Source: SVEL01 sp964573715
GTDB lineage: Bacteria; Bacillota; Clostridia; Lachnospirales; Lachnospiraceae
DNA length: 20,639 nt
Direction of reading: 5' to 3'
NCBI GenBank assembly: GCA_964573715.1
Contig: CAZNKR010000030.1
Location: forward strand, 1 to 20,639
Part shown: piece after piece, positions 1 to 6,425 of the stretch
Numbering within the stretch: position 1 is the first letter of the stretch
Layout of the letters: each line of letters starts with the position of its first letter
Position numbers and translations under genes: made by a program
Notes under the pieces: generated by a model
Told to the model about the DNA's origin: nothing
The model's database searches: none
What the model saw: the letters and a program-made list of their open reading frames with translations, nothing else

Positions 1-53
1 TATTCAGTTATCAATGTTCATTTTTTGTTGTTGTCTCAAGCGACAGCTTGTAT

Positions 54-82
54 ATGATATCACTTGATGTAAAATCTGTCAA
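54..82 (-). promoter_or_regulatory. Sigma-A promoter firing leftward out of the window (probable stable-RNA promoter)
   Basis: On the minus strand a perfect -35 box TTGACA (82-77) and a -10 box TATCAT (59-54) are separated by 17 bp. The region upstream of the -35 box is A/T-tract rich (77-107) and closely matches the one in front of the tRNA-Ser promoter, as expected for an UP element. The transcript would begin near position 47 and run off the left edge. Its last 20 visible bases, TGAACATTGATAACTGAATA, resemble the processing segment found in rRNA leaders and spacers of Firmicutes, so an rRNA operon just to the left is likely. The promoter boxes are seen directly; the target is inferred. Confidence 0.7.
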
Positions 83-112
83 CAACTTTTTTGATTTTTT
101 TCAAATCGTTTC

Positions 113-126
113 GCAGGATATCCTGC
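113..126. other. Perfect 14-bp palindrome just after the tRNA-Ser 3' end
   Basis: GCAGGATATCCTGC is fully self-complementary and begins 3 nt after the tRNA discriminator base. No U-tract follows it on the minus strand (the next bases are A-rich), so it does not look like a classical intrinsic terminator. It may be a processing signal, or transcription may continue into the next stable-RNA unit. Confidence 0.5.
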
Positions 127-129
127 TAA

Positions 130-215
130 CGGAGAGGGTGGGATTCGAACCCACGCGCCCTTGCGGACAAACGGTTTTCAAGACCGCCTCGTTATGACCA
201 CTTCGATACCTCTCC
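130..215 (-). tRNA. tRNA-Ser (anticodon UGA)
   Basis: The minus strand folds as a class II tRNA of 86 nt. The acceptor stem is GGAGAGG/CCTCTCC with discriminator G at 130. The anticodon stem is GCGGT/ACCGT around the loop CTTGAAA, giving anticodon UGA, which reads UCN serine codons. There is a long variable arm typical of serine tRNAs and a T arm GTGGG-TTCGAAT-CCCAC. The bases after the discriminator are TTA, not CCA, so the CCA end is not encoded. 3' maturation should then need RNase Z cleavage and CCA addition; an rnz gene lies at 2829-3740. A dedicated promoter lies at 277-305. Confidence 0.97.
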
Positions 216-276
216 AGGTATTTAAATATTAAGTTTATTCCTTTTCGTTAACACTGTCTGTGTCAGCGCAAGACAT

Positions 277-305
277 ATAATATCATTATCAACAAAATAT
301 GTCAA
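277..305 (-). promoter_or_regulatory. Sigma-A promoter for tRNA-Ser
   Basis: On the minus strand TTGACA (305-300) is followed after 17 bp by TATTAT (282-277), giving a start near 270, about 55 nt before the tRNA. An A/T-tract region (up to 340) precedes the -35 box and shares its sequence with the other leftward promoter at 54-82. Confidence 0.85.
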
Positions 306-420
306 CAACTTTTTTAAAAAAGTTTGATTTTTTTTAAATCAATTTTCAGAATCACTCCAAAGGCTTGTATTTACTACTTTTTTTTGCCGTCACCTATTTG
401 TTAAATCTCACTTTACTTTC

Positions 421-478
421 TTGAGTCTTTCTTGAGTCTTTCATGGGTCTTTCTGTGGTCTTTCTCTCTGTGGTCTTT
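421..478. repeat. Imperfect 11-bp tandem repeat downstream of ispD
   Basis: The core GTCTTT recurs at 425, 436, 447, 458 and 473, that is, four times at an 11-bp period and then after 15 bp. The first two units are TTGAGTCTTTC; later ones drift to GGGTCTTTC and TGGTCTTTC. It lies in the gene-free stretch between ispD and the tRNA promoter. No coding frame or hairpin with a T-tract is seen in 341-505. The function is unknown. Confidence 0.75.
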
Positions 479-505
479 CTATCTAAGGTATTTCTTTTCT
501 TGATT

Positions 506-1195
506 TTACTTTCCTAACAATTCTTTTCCTATAATTAAATCTTCTGGTGTAGTAATCTTAATATTAGAATATCCACCCATGATTAGCTTTATTTTATGTG
601 TTCCTTCTGTCTCAACCACCATACTGTCATCAGTAATATCGTCACGACCACTGTTTATTGCTCTATCATATGCATTTTTAACTATACTATATGCAAAGCA
701 TTGTGGTGTTTGCACCTGCCAAACATTACTTCTTTTTGGTGTTGATAAAACAAATCCCTCATCATCCAAAATCTTTATAGTATCTTTTACTGGCATGCCA
801 ACAACGCATGCTTTGCATAATTTCACTTCATTAACACATTCGTTAATAACCGTTTTTTGAATAAACGGTCTTGCTCCATCATGAATAAGCACATAATCAG
901 CATCTGCTAAAGATATCAAAGCATTATATACAGAATTGTATCTTTCCTTTCCACCTGCAACAATTTTTGTCACTTTTTTAATGGAATATTTATCTACTAT
1001 TTCATGCTGTACATAATCAATATCATTTTTTCCTGACACTACTACTATTTCATCTACATCACTTTCATCAAAGGCTTTTAAAGAATAATAAAGAATAGGC
1101 TTACCTTCAAGTAGTAAGTATTGCTTACTAACAGAAGCTCCCATTCTTTTTCCTTTACCGCCCGATAAAACTATTGCTATTGTTTTATCCTTCAT
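506..1195 (-). CDS. ispD: 2-C-methyl-D-erythritol 4-phosphate cytidylyltransferase (IspD)
   Basis: This enzyme couples CTP with MEP to give CDP-methylerythritol in the non-mevalonate isoprenoid pathway. From the chosen ATG the protein is 229 aa, close to the family norm. The N-terminal nucleotide loop reads SGGKGKRMG (residues 11-19), with Arg17 and Lys24 spaced as the catalytic Arg20/Lys27 pair of the E. coli enzyme. HDGARPF (about 105-111), a VKDTIK segment, QTPQ and the C-terminal TTPEDL are family hallmarks. A TTG start 18 nt further upstream is possible, but the ATG at 1195 sits 1 nt past the tsaD stop and has an AAAGGG ribosome binding site inside the tsaD end. It is the last gene of the operon, and no clear terminator follows. 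Confidence 0.96.
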   Translation of the reverse strand: MKDKTIAIVLSGGKGKRMGASVSKQYLLLEGKPILYYSLKAFDESDVDEIVVVSGKNDIDYVQHEIVDKYSIKKVTKIVAGGKERYNSVYNALISLADADYVLIHDGARPFIQKTVINECVNEVKLCKACVVGMPVKDTIKILDDEGFVLSTPKRSNVWQVQTPQCFAYSIVKNAYDRAINSGRDDITDDSMVVETEGTHKIKLIMGGYSNIKITTPEDLIIGKELLGK

Positions 1196-1196
1196 T

Positions 1197-2231
1197 TTAT
1201 GCCCTTTCACCAAGTTTTAAATTAGGGATAGCATTTAAATCTAATCCATGTCTTGTTCCATTAATGTATTCATAATATGCCGCCACACCAATCATAGCTG
1301 CATTGTCCGTGCAATATATAGGGGACGGATAGAAAAAACTGATATTTTTATCTTTTGATTTTTTTATAAAAGCTTCTCTTATTGCGGAATTTGACGCTAC
1401 TCCTCCAGCAATTGCAAGCTTATTGTATCCATATTCTTTGCATGCATTAAATGCACGTGTTGTCAAAGCGTCAACTACTGCACTTTGAAAAGATGCCGCA
1501 ATATCTGCCTTTTCTATAGTCAATTCTTTCATTTGACATAAATTAATATGGTTTAGTACCGCGCTTTTTAAACCACTAAAGCTAAAATCAAATGGAGATC
1601 CATCAACTGCTGCTCGCGGAAACTCTATCCCATGAGGATTTCCTTCTTTAGCAAGTTTGTCAATCTTTGGGCCACCCGGATATCCTAAGCCGATAGCTCT
1701 TGCAACCTTATCAAAGGCTTCTCCAGCAGCATCATCTCTTGTTCTTCCAATAACTTCATAATTTCCATAGTCTTTGACCACAACTAAATGAGTATGTCCA
1801 CCAGATACTACTAAGCAAATAAAAGGTGGTTCCAAATCAAGATTTTCTATGTAATTGGCACTAATATGTCCTTCAATATGATGAACTCCAACCAAAGGCT
1901 TGCCAGTCGCATAAGCAATAGCCTTTGCCGATGATACGCCAACCAAAAGCGCACCTACCAGCCCCGGTCCATATGTTACACCTATGGCATCAATGTCTTC
2001 CATTGTAACATTTGCCTCAGATAATGCTTGTTCAATAACTTGATTAATTTTTTCTATATGCTTTCTCGATGCAATTTCTGGAACAACACCACCATACAAA
2101 GTATGAAGAGCAATTTGTGAGGATATCACATTTGATAAAATCTCTCTACCACTTCTAACCACAGATGCAGCTGTTTCATCACACGAGCTTTCTATTGCAA
2201 GAATTAATATTTCTTTTTTATTGTTATTCAT
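1197..2231 (-). CDS. tsaD: tRNA N6-adenosine threonylcarbamoyltransferase (TsaD)
   Basis: TsaD transfers the threonylcarbamoyl group from TC-AMP to A37 of tRNAs that read ANN codons, working with TsaB and TsaE, both encoded at 4621-5761. The protein has 344 aa, the usual length. It shows the ASKHA-fold N-terminus IESSCDET (about 13-20), the metal-binding HxxxH (His118, His122 in HHIEGH), SGGHTH (about 143-148), and a C-terminal CTDNAAM in which Asp309 should be the third metal ligand. The start codon overlaps the stop of the upstream gene by 1 nt (TAATG), so translational coupling is likely. The TC-AMP synthase (TsaC/Sua5) is not in the window. Confidence 0.97.
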   Translation of the reverse strand: MNNNKKEILILAIESSCDETAASVVRSGREILSNVISSQIALHTLYGGVVPEIASRKHIEKINQVIEQALSEANVTMEDIDAIGVTYGPGLVGALLVGVSSAKAIAYATGKPLVGVHHIEGHISANYIENLDLEPPFICLVVSGGHTHLVVVKDYGNYEVIGRTRDDAAGEAFDKVARAIGLGYPGGPKIDKLAKEGNPHGIEFPRAAVDGSPFDFSFSGLKSAVLNHINLCQMKELTIEKADIAASFQSAVVDALTTRAFNACKEYGYNKLAIAGGVASNSAIREAFIKKSKDKNISFFYPSPIYCTDNAAMIGVAAYYEYINGTRHGLDLNAIPNLKLGERA

Positions 2232-2815
2232 TATTCTTCACTTTCTTCATAAAGCTTCCAACCTAAAATCTTCCAGTTGCCTTCATCATCTTTTCTAAGT
2301 ACATATGTTTCAACTGTCTTTTGAGTTGTGCTATTATCTTTAATATAATATATACAGTTTAAGGAAGCATATTTGACTTCGTCTATTGTTGAGTAGATTA
2401 CATCTCCTGATTTATCAACTATAACCCGGGATATTGTCTGTCCTTTATCCTTATAATCAGATATATCATCTTTTAATTCCGAATAGTATTCATCAAAAGG
2501 ATTACTCTCACTTAATTCTGTGTCAAAAAGTTTTGTAGCCATAAAAGCTAACGCCACCAAATCATCTGGTGAACAATCTACATTGTAATAACATTTTTGA
2601 ATACGCGTAAATAGATTAACAACTTCACGTGGTGTTAACGGATAATTAGTTTCAAGATTCTTACTAAGAATCTTATTCACTTCACTAACCGTTGTTGTAT
2701 CATCAGAACCTGAATTGTTATTTGAAGCTGATTTGTTTGAAAAATGATAATATAGTAATACCGCTAACACTAACAGTAATGCAATAGTGATCAAAAATCT
2801 CAATTTTTTCTTCAT
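2231..2815 (-). CDS. Membrane-anchored hypothetical protein between rnz and tsaD
   Basis: A start at 2815 (194 aa) is preferred to the longer frame because AAGGAG lies 5 nt before this ATG, and the longer frame would overlap the end of rnz. Residues 1-6 are basic (MKKKLR), 7-24 form one hydrophobic helix, and 25-45 are a Ser/Asn/Asp-rich linker, so an extracytoplasmic domain on an uncleaved anchor is likely. The rest is a mixed acidic domain ending in a run like LRKDDEGNWKILGW, similar to the last strand of NTF2-like or lumazine-binding folds. From memory it resembles a Lachnospiraceae family labelled DUF6715; that name is uncertain. No function can be assigned. It is coupled to tsaD by a 1-nt overlap. 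Confidence 0.8.
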   Translation of the reverse strand: MKKKLRFLITIALLLVLAVLLYYHFSNKSASNNNSGSDDTTTVSEVNKILSKNLETNYPLTPREVVNLFTRIQKCYYNVDCSPDDLVALAFMATKLFDTELSESNPFDEYYSELKDDISDYKDKGQTISRVIVDKSGDVIYSTIDEVKYASLNCIYYIKDNSTTQKTVETYVLRKDDEGNWKILGWKLYEESEE

Positions 2816-2828
2816 CTGCGCTCCTTTG

Positions 2829-3740
2829 CTACTCCTCATCAAAAGTAAGTATACAACTTCTACCATCTTTTGCACATACCGTATTTGTAAAAATCTCTCT
2901 TACTTCTTTGATGTACTCATCTGGCCATACTAATGATGGACTATAATGTGTAAGCCACATTTCTTTTGGATTTGCTGTTTTTGCAAGCTCTGCTGCTTCG
3001 TAAAAGGTCATATGTTTGTACTCTTTTGCCTTTTTTATCTTATCCTTTTCACCGTACATTCCTTCGCAAATGAATAAATCTGCATCTTTTGCCATATCCG
3101 AAATGATTTTTAAAGGTCTTGTATCTGTACAGTATGTTACCTTTATTCCTCGACGGCTTTCCCCTAATACCATATCAGGAGTAAAAATCTTACCATCTAC
3201 TTCTATATTTTCTCCCTTTTGAAGTTTATTCCAAAAGGCTATAGGAATATTATTCTCTTTGGCTTTTTCCACCTGGAATTTGCCTTGTCTTTGTATATCA
3301 ATATTATACCCATAACAAACTATATTATGGTTTACTCTGAATGCATCAATATGATATCCGCAAATATCTATACTTTCTGTATCGGATGTCAGCTCTATAA
3401 ATTTAAGTTCAAAAGGCAGTTCGGGTGCAATTACTCTAAGTGAATTAACTACACGTTCAAGACCTTTAGGTCCTATCATTGTAACCGGCTTTGTCCTATC
3501 TGCATTCCCCATAGTAAGCAATAACCCTGGCAAGCCACTAATATGATCGGCATGATAATGTGTAAAACAAATAACATCAATTGGATTAAAACTCCATCCA
3601 CATTCCTTTATCGCAAGCTGAGTTCCTTCTCCACAATCTATAAGCAAACTACTGCCGTTATATCTTGTCATAAGTGCAGTCAACCATCTTTTTGGTAACG
3701 GCATCATTCCACCCGTTCCTAATAAACATAAATCTAACAT
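2829..3740 (-). CDS. rnz: Ribonuclease Z (tRNase Z), metallo-beta-lactamase fold
   Basis: It should cut the 3' trailer from tRNA precursors that lack an encoded CCA, such as the tRNA-Ser in this window. The 303-aa length fits the short bacterial form. The zinc site is HYHADH (61-66), with His138, Asp206 in CTDTRP, His242 in YKHMTFYEAAE and His264 in THYS, and GEGTQ (37-41) near the N-terminus. Two features differ from the Bacillus type: the N-terminal loop reads GTGGMMPLPKRW, and the exosite segment has IPIAFW where a Gly-Pro motif is usual. It lies 31 nt after the small four-Cys gene and 13 nt before the next start, inside one operon. A related MBL phosphodiesterase role is a less likely alternative. 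Confidence 0.87.
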   Translation of the reverse strand: MLDLCLLGTGGMMPLPKRWLTALMTRYNGSSLLIDCGEGTQLAIKECGWSFNPIDVICFTHYHADHISGLPGLLLTMGNADRTKPVTMIGPKGLERVVNSLRVIAPELPFELKFIELTSDTESIDICGYHIDAFRVNHNIVCYGYNIDIQRQGKFQVEKAKENNIPIAFWNKLQKGENIEVDGKIFTPDMVLGESRRGIKVTYCTDTRPLKIISDMAKDADLFICEGMYGEKDKIKKAKEYKHMTFYEAAELAKTANPKEMWLTHYSPSLVWPDEYIKEVREIFTNTVCAKDGRSCILTFDEE

Positions 3741-3771
3741 TCAATACCTCGCATATCTATTTGGTAATAGT

Positions 3772-4020
3772 TTACATTAACTCCGACCTTTTTTCAATAT
3801 CTATCGGGTGTATAAAATTATTTATTATTTCATCATAACATCTTTCGCACAAATCAAAAGAATGAATTTCTCCATCTTTATCAGAAAAGTAATTCCATGT
3901 GTGATCTGTCATATATGTTCCTTCAACAACAATATCTCCCCTGATTTTTTGCTCCCTGCCACATTTGTTGCATATTACCTGCTTTAGTTTTTTTGGATTT
4001 TCTTGACTGTATTTTCTCAT
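3772..4020 (-). CDS. Small four-cysteine protein, probable zinc ribbon, unknown function
   Basis: This protein has 82 aa, a strong AGGAGG ribosome binding site and no membrane segment. Two CxxC knuckles, C17-N-K-C20 and C58-E-R-C61, frame a central strand-rich part containing TWNYFSDKDGEIHSFDLC, consistent with one zinc-ribbon domain. The N-terminus is Lys-rich. It is the first gene after the rimI terminator and is followed closely by rnz, the anchored hypothetical gene, tsaD and ispD, so it probably heads their transcript. I do not recognise a named family; any RNA or nucleic-acid role is only a guess from context and the zinc knuckles. Confidence 0.8.
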   Translation of the reverse strand: MRKYSQENPKKLKQVICNKCGREQKIRGDIVVEGTYMTDHTWNYFSDKDGEIHSFDLCERCYDEIINNFIHPIDIEKRSELM

Positions 4021-4080
4021 ATAGCCTCCTAAAATATGCTTAACTCAGTATTTTCATCCCATTCATTTTACATTAATTTC

Positions 4081-4118
4081 TTAAAATAAATAGTGGCAAT
4101 TCTTTGCAGAACTGCCAC
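4081..4118 (-). terminator. Intrinsic terminator after rimI
   Basis: On the minus strand an 11-bp stem, GTGGCAGTTCT paired with AGAATTGCCAC (one G-U), is closed by a GCAA tetraloop at 4093-4118. A U-rich tail TATTTATTTT (4092-4083) follows. It begins 10 nt after the rimI stop and separates the tsaE-tsaB-rimI unit from the operon to the left. Confidence 0.85.
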
Positions 4119-4127
4119 ATTTAGTCT

Positions 4128-4628
4128 TTAATTATTATGATTTACAATACATCTCATGATTTTTGCATTTTCAATAGGTTTTTCATAAAAGTCTTTTCTA
4201 ATACCGATATCTACAAAACCTGTTTTTTCATATAAGGATATTGCTTTAATATTGCTTTCTCTAACCTCTAAAGTAATTTCGTGGACTCCTAAGTTCTTAC
4301 ACTTTTCTATAATACTTTCAATTAATTTTTTAGCGATGTTGTTTCTTCTATATAATGAAGTAACTGCAATGTTGGTAATATCCCCTTCATCAAAAAAACG
4401 ATATAAACCTATATATCCAACAATTTGGCCTTCATATTCTGCCTTAAGAAAGAGTGTACAATCTTGATTTAAGGATTCAACAACCGAATCAGCTGACCAA
4501 GGAAGAGAAAAACATTCCTTTTCAAGTTCGGCTATCCTTTTACAATCCGAAACTAATACCTCATTAATTACAACATCATTAATGTCTATTTTAATAGTTT
4601 GTTTTATATCAGAGTCTATTTCATTCAT
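4128..4628 (-). CDS. rimI: Ribosomal protein S18-alanine N-acetyltransferase (RimI), GNAT family
   Basis: A 166-aa GNAT acetyltransferase. The family acetylates the N-terminal alanine of ribosomal protein S18 and is commonly encoded beside tsaB, as here. The sequence shows FSLPWS (about 40-45), the acetyl-CoA beta strand ITNIAV, the pyrophosphate loop RRNNIA (94-99), and the C-terminal NIKAISLYEKTGF with a YEKP segment and AKIM. The loop has Asn97 where most GNATs have Gly, a modest oddity. About 20 extra residues precede the usual N-terminus. The ATG overlaps the tsaB stop by 8 nt (ATGAATGA), so coupling is likely. Substrate is inferred from family and context. Confidence 0.92.
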   Translation of the reverse strand: MNEIDSDIKQTIKIDINDVVINEVLVSDCKRIAELEKECFSLPWSADSVVESLNQDCTLFLKAEYEGQIVGYIGLYRFFDEGDITNIAVTSLYRRNNIAKKLIESIIEKCKNLGVHEITLEVRESNIKAISLYEKTGFVDIGIRKDFYEKPIENAKIMRCIVNHNN

Positions 4629-5334
4629 TTTTATTTTTCATCTTCTCTTCTAATTCTCTTTCAGCCTGAGATTTTCTAAGGTAATCTGGCTGATGTTCCA
4701 TTGCAGTTTCAATTTTGCCTTTTTCAAAATATTTTACGCCTAAAGCAGCATACGAAGCAGCATTTTGCATTAAAAGATGTGGTGGTGCAAACTGAAAGCT
4801 AACCTTTGTTTCTTCTTTAATAATGGATTCATAAGTTTTTGCTCCATCTCCTAAAAAAACAACTGGCTGATTATTTTCATTGATTTTATTTATTAACTCA
4901 TGGATATCACTTTGACATTGGTTCAGATCACATAATAATTCATCGTTTTCAAAATGATAAAGACCTGTATATACTTGGTTTCTCCTTGCATCCATCATCG
5001 GGCAAACCATCTTATCCGTTCCATACATATTGTAAGCTAATCCATCCATTGTTGGAATATGTATCAAAGGTTTTTTCAGGGCCAATCCCAATCCTTTAGC
5101 TGTTGCACTACCTATTCTAAGGCCAGTAAAAGAACCCGGTCCACCAGAAACTGCAATAGCATCAATATCATTCAAATTTGTCTCTGACATTTTTACAATT
5201 TCGTCAATCATAGGCAACAACGTTTGAGAATGAGTTTTTTTGTGATTCACTGAATATTCAGCTATTATTGTATTGTTATCAATTATTGCAACTGTAGCAA
5301 CTATTGATGAACTGTCTATTGCTAATATTTTCAT
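4621..5334 (-). CDS. tsaB: tRNA threonylcarbamoyladenosine biosynthesis protein TsaB
   Basis: TsaB is the catalytically inactive ASKHA-fold partner of TsaD; the TsaB-TsaD pair with TsaE carries out t6A37 synthesis. The 237-aa protein starts MKILAIDSSS and has SGGPGSFTGLRIG (63-75) and CPMMDARRNQVYTGLY, all typical of TsaB. It lacks the HxxxH metal site of TsaD, as expected. It begins 1 nt after the tsaE stop and overlaps rimI by 8 nt. A Glu/Lys-rich tail follows the usual PxYLRKSQAE ending. Confidence 0.96.
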   Translation of the reverse strand: MKILAIDSSSIVATVAIIDNNTIIAEYSVNHKKTHSQTLLPMIDEIVKMSETNLNDIDAIAVSGGPGSFTGLRIGSATAKGLGLALKKPLIHIPTMDGLAYNMYGTDKMVCPMMDARRNQVYTGLYHFENDELLCDLNQCQSDIHELINKINENNQPVVFLGDGAKTYESIIKEETKVSFQFAPPHLLMQNAASYAALGVKYFEKGKIETAMEHQPDYLRKSQAERELEEKMKNKNE

Positions 5335-5335
5335 A

Positions 5336-5761
5336 CTACTTTTTCACCTTTATCATTCTATAATCAAAGCCTTTATCTAAGTTTTTTTCTATTACTATTT
5401 TTGTTATTTGTTCTGGTAAAATCTCTGTTATTAGATTTGCCCATTCTATAAAGCATACACCATTGCTATAGAAATAATCTTCGTATCCAATTTCGTCCAT
5501 TTCGGAAATATCCCCAATTCGGTATACGTCAAAATGATAAAATGGTAGTCTTCCTGTTTCATATTCTTGAACAATAGTGAAGGTTGGACTATTGATTTGT
5601 TCATCAATTCCTAGTCCTTTGGCAAATCCTTGCGTAAATACTGTTTTACCAACTCCTAAATCTCCATCCAGACACACTACTTCACCAGGTGTTGCCATAA
5701 GTCCCATTTTTTTCCCAAGATTGTAGGTTTCCTTTGTTGAAAAAGATTCATATATTTCCAT
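5336..5761 (-). CDS. tsaE: tRNA threonylcarbamoyladenosine biosynthesis ATPase TsaE
   Basis: TsaE is the P-loop ATPase that resets the TsaB-TsaD complex between t6A catalytic cycles. The 141-aa protein has the Walker A GDLGVGKT (33-40), the switch segment INSPTFTIVQEY (about 56-67), HFDVYR (76-81) and the FIEWAN strand (104-109) typical of the family. AAAGGA precedes the ATG. It lies 51 nt after the YcxB-like gene and 1 nt before tsaB, in the same transcript. Confidence 0.96.
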   Translation of the reverse strand: MEIYESFSTKETYNLGKKMGLMATPGEVVCLDGDLGVGKTVFTQGFAKGLGIDEQINSPTFTIVQEYETGRLPFYHFDVYRIGDISEMDEIGYEDYFYSNGVCFIEWANLITEILPEQITKIVIEKNLDKGFDYRMIKVKK

Positions 5762-5812
5762 GTTTTTTCCTTTATATATCAGTGCTAATATTATAATGTT
5801 TCGGTTTAATAT

Positions 5813-6316
5813 TTACTTGAAAGTAATGCTAGAACAATTAACATTATCTATTAATATTTGCTTAAACTCTTCAAATGAGTTTTCTAAGCATGACTTTGGT
5901 ATTATAAATGCTCTATATTTACTTATATAAATGATAACCGATAATTTGGTTGAGATAATCTTAGTAACGTCCTCGTACTTGTTTGTAACACTTTCATCTC
6001 CTTTAGATATTGTAATTCCCGTTGAATCAAATGAATATATTAAAGGTTTATTAACTGAGCCATTATTTTTAACCTGAGCTGCGGATTTAATGTATAGCAT
6101 GATAGGTTGAATAACAGTAAATAGTAATGCTATAGCTACCAACGCAACTTTGTATGGTGTAGACATCTTATCATTAGTAAAATTCATTATGAACATAACT
6201 AATGCTCCAAGGCTTATTAATATACCGCAGATTCCTCCAAATGTAGTATAATTATGTCTCATCATAAAATTAAACATCTCTTTCTTTGTCAATTTTACTT
6301 CAACTTTTACTTCCAT
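5813..6316 (-). CDS. YcxB-like two-helix membrane protein
   Basis: This 167-aa protein has an N-terminal Lys-rich cytoplasmic segment, hydrophobic helices at about 27-46 and 55-76, and a C-terminal soluble domain. That domain (YSFDSTGITI..., KYEDVTKII, and AFIIPKSCL near the end) matches the YcxB-like pattern of a short beta domain ending in a conserved IIPK. The function of the family is not known. It is the first gene of the tsaE-tsaB-rimI transcript, with AGGAGG 6 nt before the ATG and a promoter at 6345-6373. Its link to t6A synthesis may be only positional. Confidence 0.8.
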   Translation of the reverse strand: MEVKVEVKLTKKEMFNFMMRHNYTTFGGICGILISLGALVMFIMNFTNDKMSTPYKVALVAIALLFTVIQPIMLYIKSAAQVKNNGSVNKPLIYSFDSTGITISKGDESVTNKYEDVTKIISTKLSVIIYISKYRAFIIPKSCLENSFEEFKQILIDNVNCSSITFK

Positions 6317-6344
6317 TTTGTGCCTCCTGCATAAATTTTAGACA

Positions 6345-6373
6345 AGTATAACAAAAATATTAAAAAAGTGCAA
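6345..6373 (-). promoter_or_regulatory. Promoter for the YcxB-like/tsaE/tsaB/rimI operon
   Basis: On the minus strand TTGCAC (6373-6368) is 17 bp before TATACT (6350-6345), and a TG one base upstream of the -10 box makes it an extended -10. The -35 box is the last six bases of the ribU terminator stem, and the U-tract forms the spacer, so the terminator and promoter are interlocked. Confidence 0.65.
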
Positions 6374-6394
6374 ATATTCAAGGAATATCTGCAC
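6362..6394 (-). terminator. Intrinsic terminator after ribU
   Basis: A 12-bp stem, GTGCAGATATTC with GAATATTTGCAC (one G-U) and a 3-nt loop at 6394-6368, is followed on the minus strand by TTTTTT (6367-6362). A matching A/T flank on the other side makes it possibly bidirectional. Confidence 0.92.
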
Positions 6395-6425
6395 TTTTTT
6401 TACATTATATTTATCTTAATTTGAA

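Noticed and set aside
4021..4080. Promoter for the four-Cys protein operon
   Set aside because: Only weak box-like matches are seen; a promoter must exist near here but I cannot place it with confidence.
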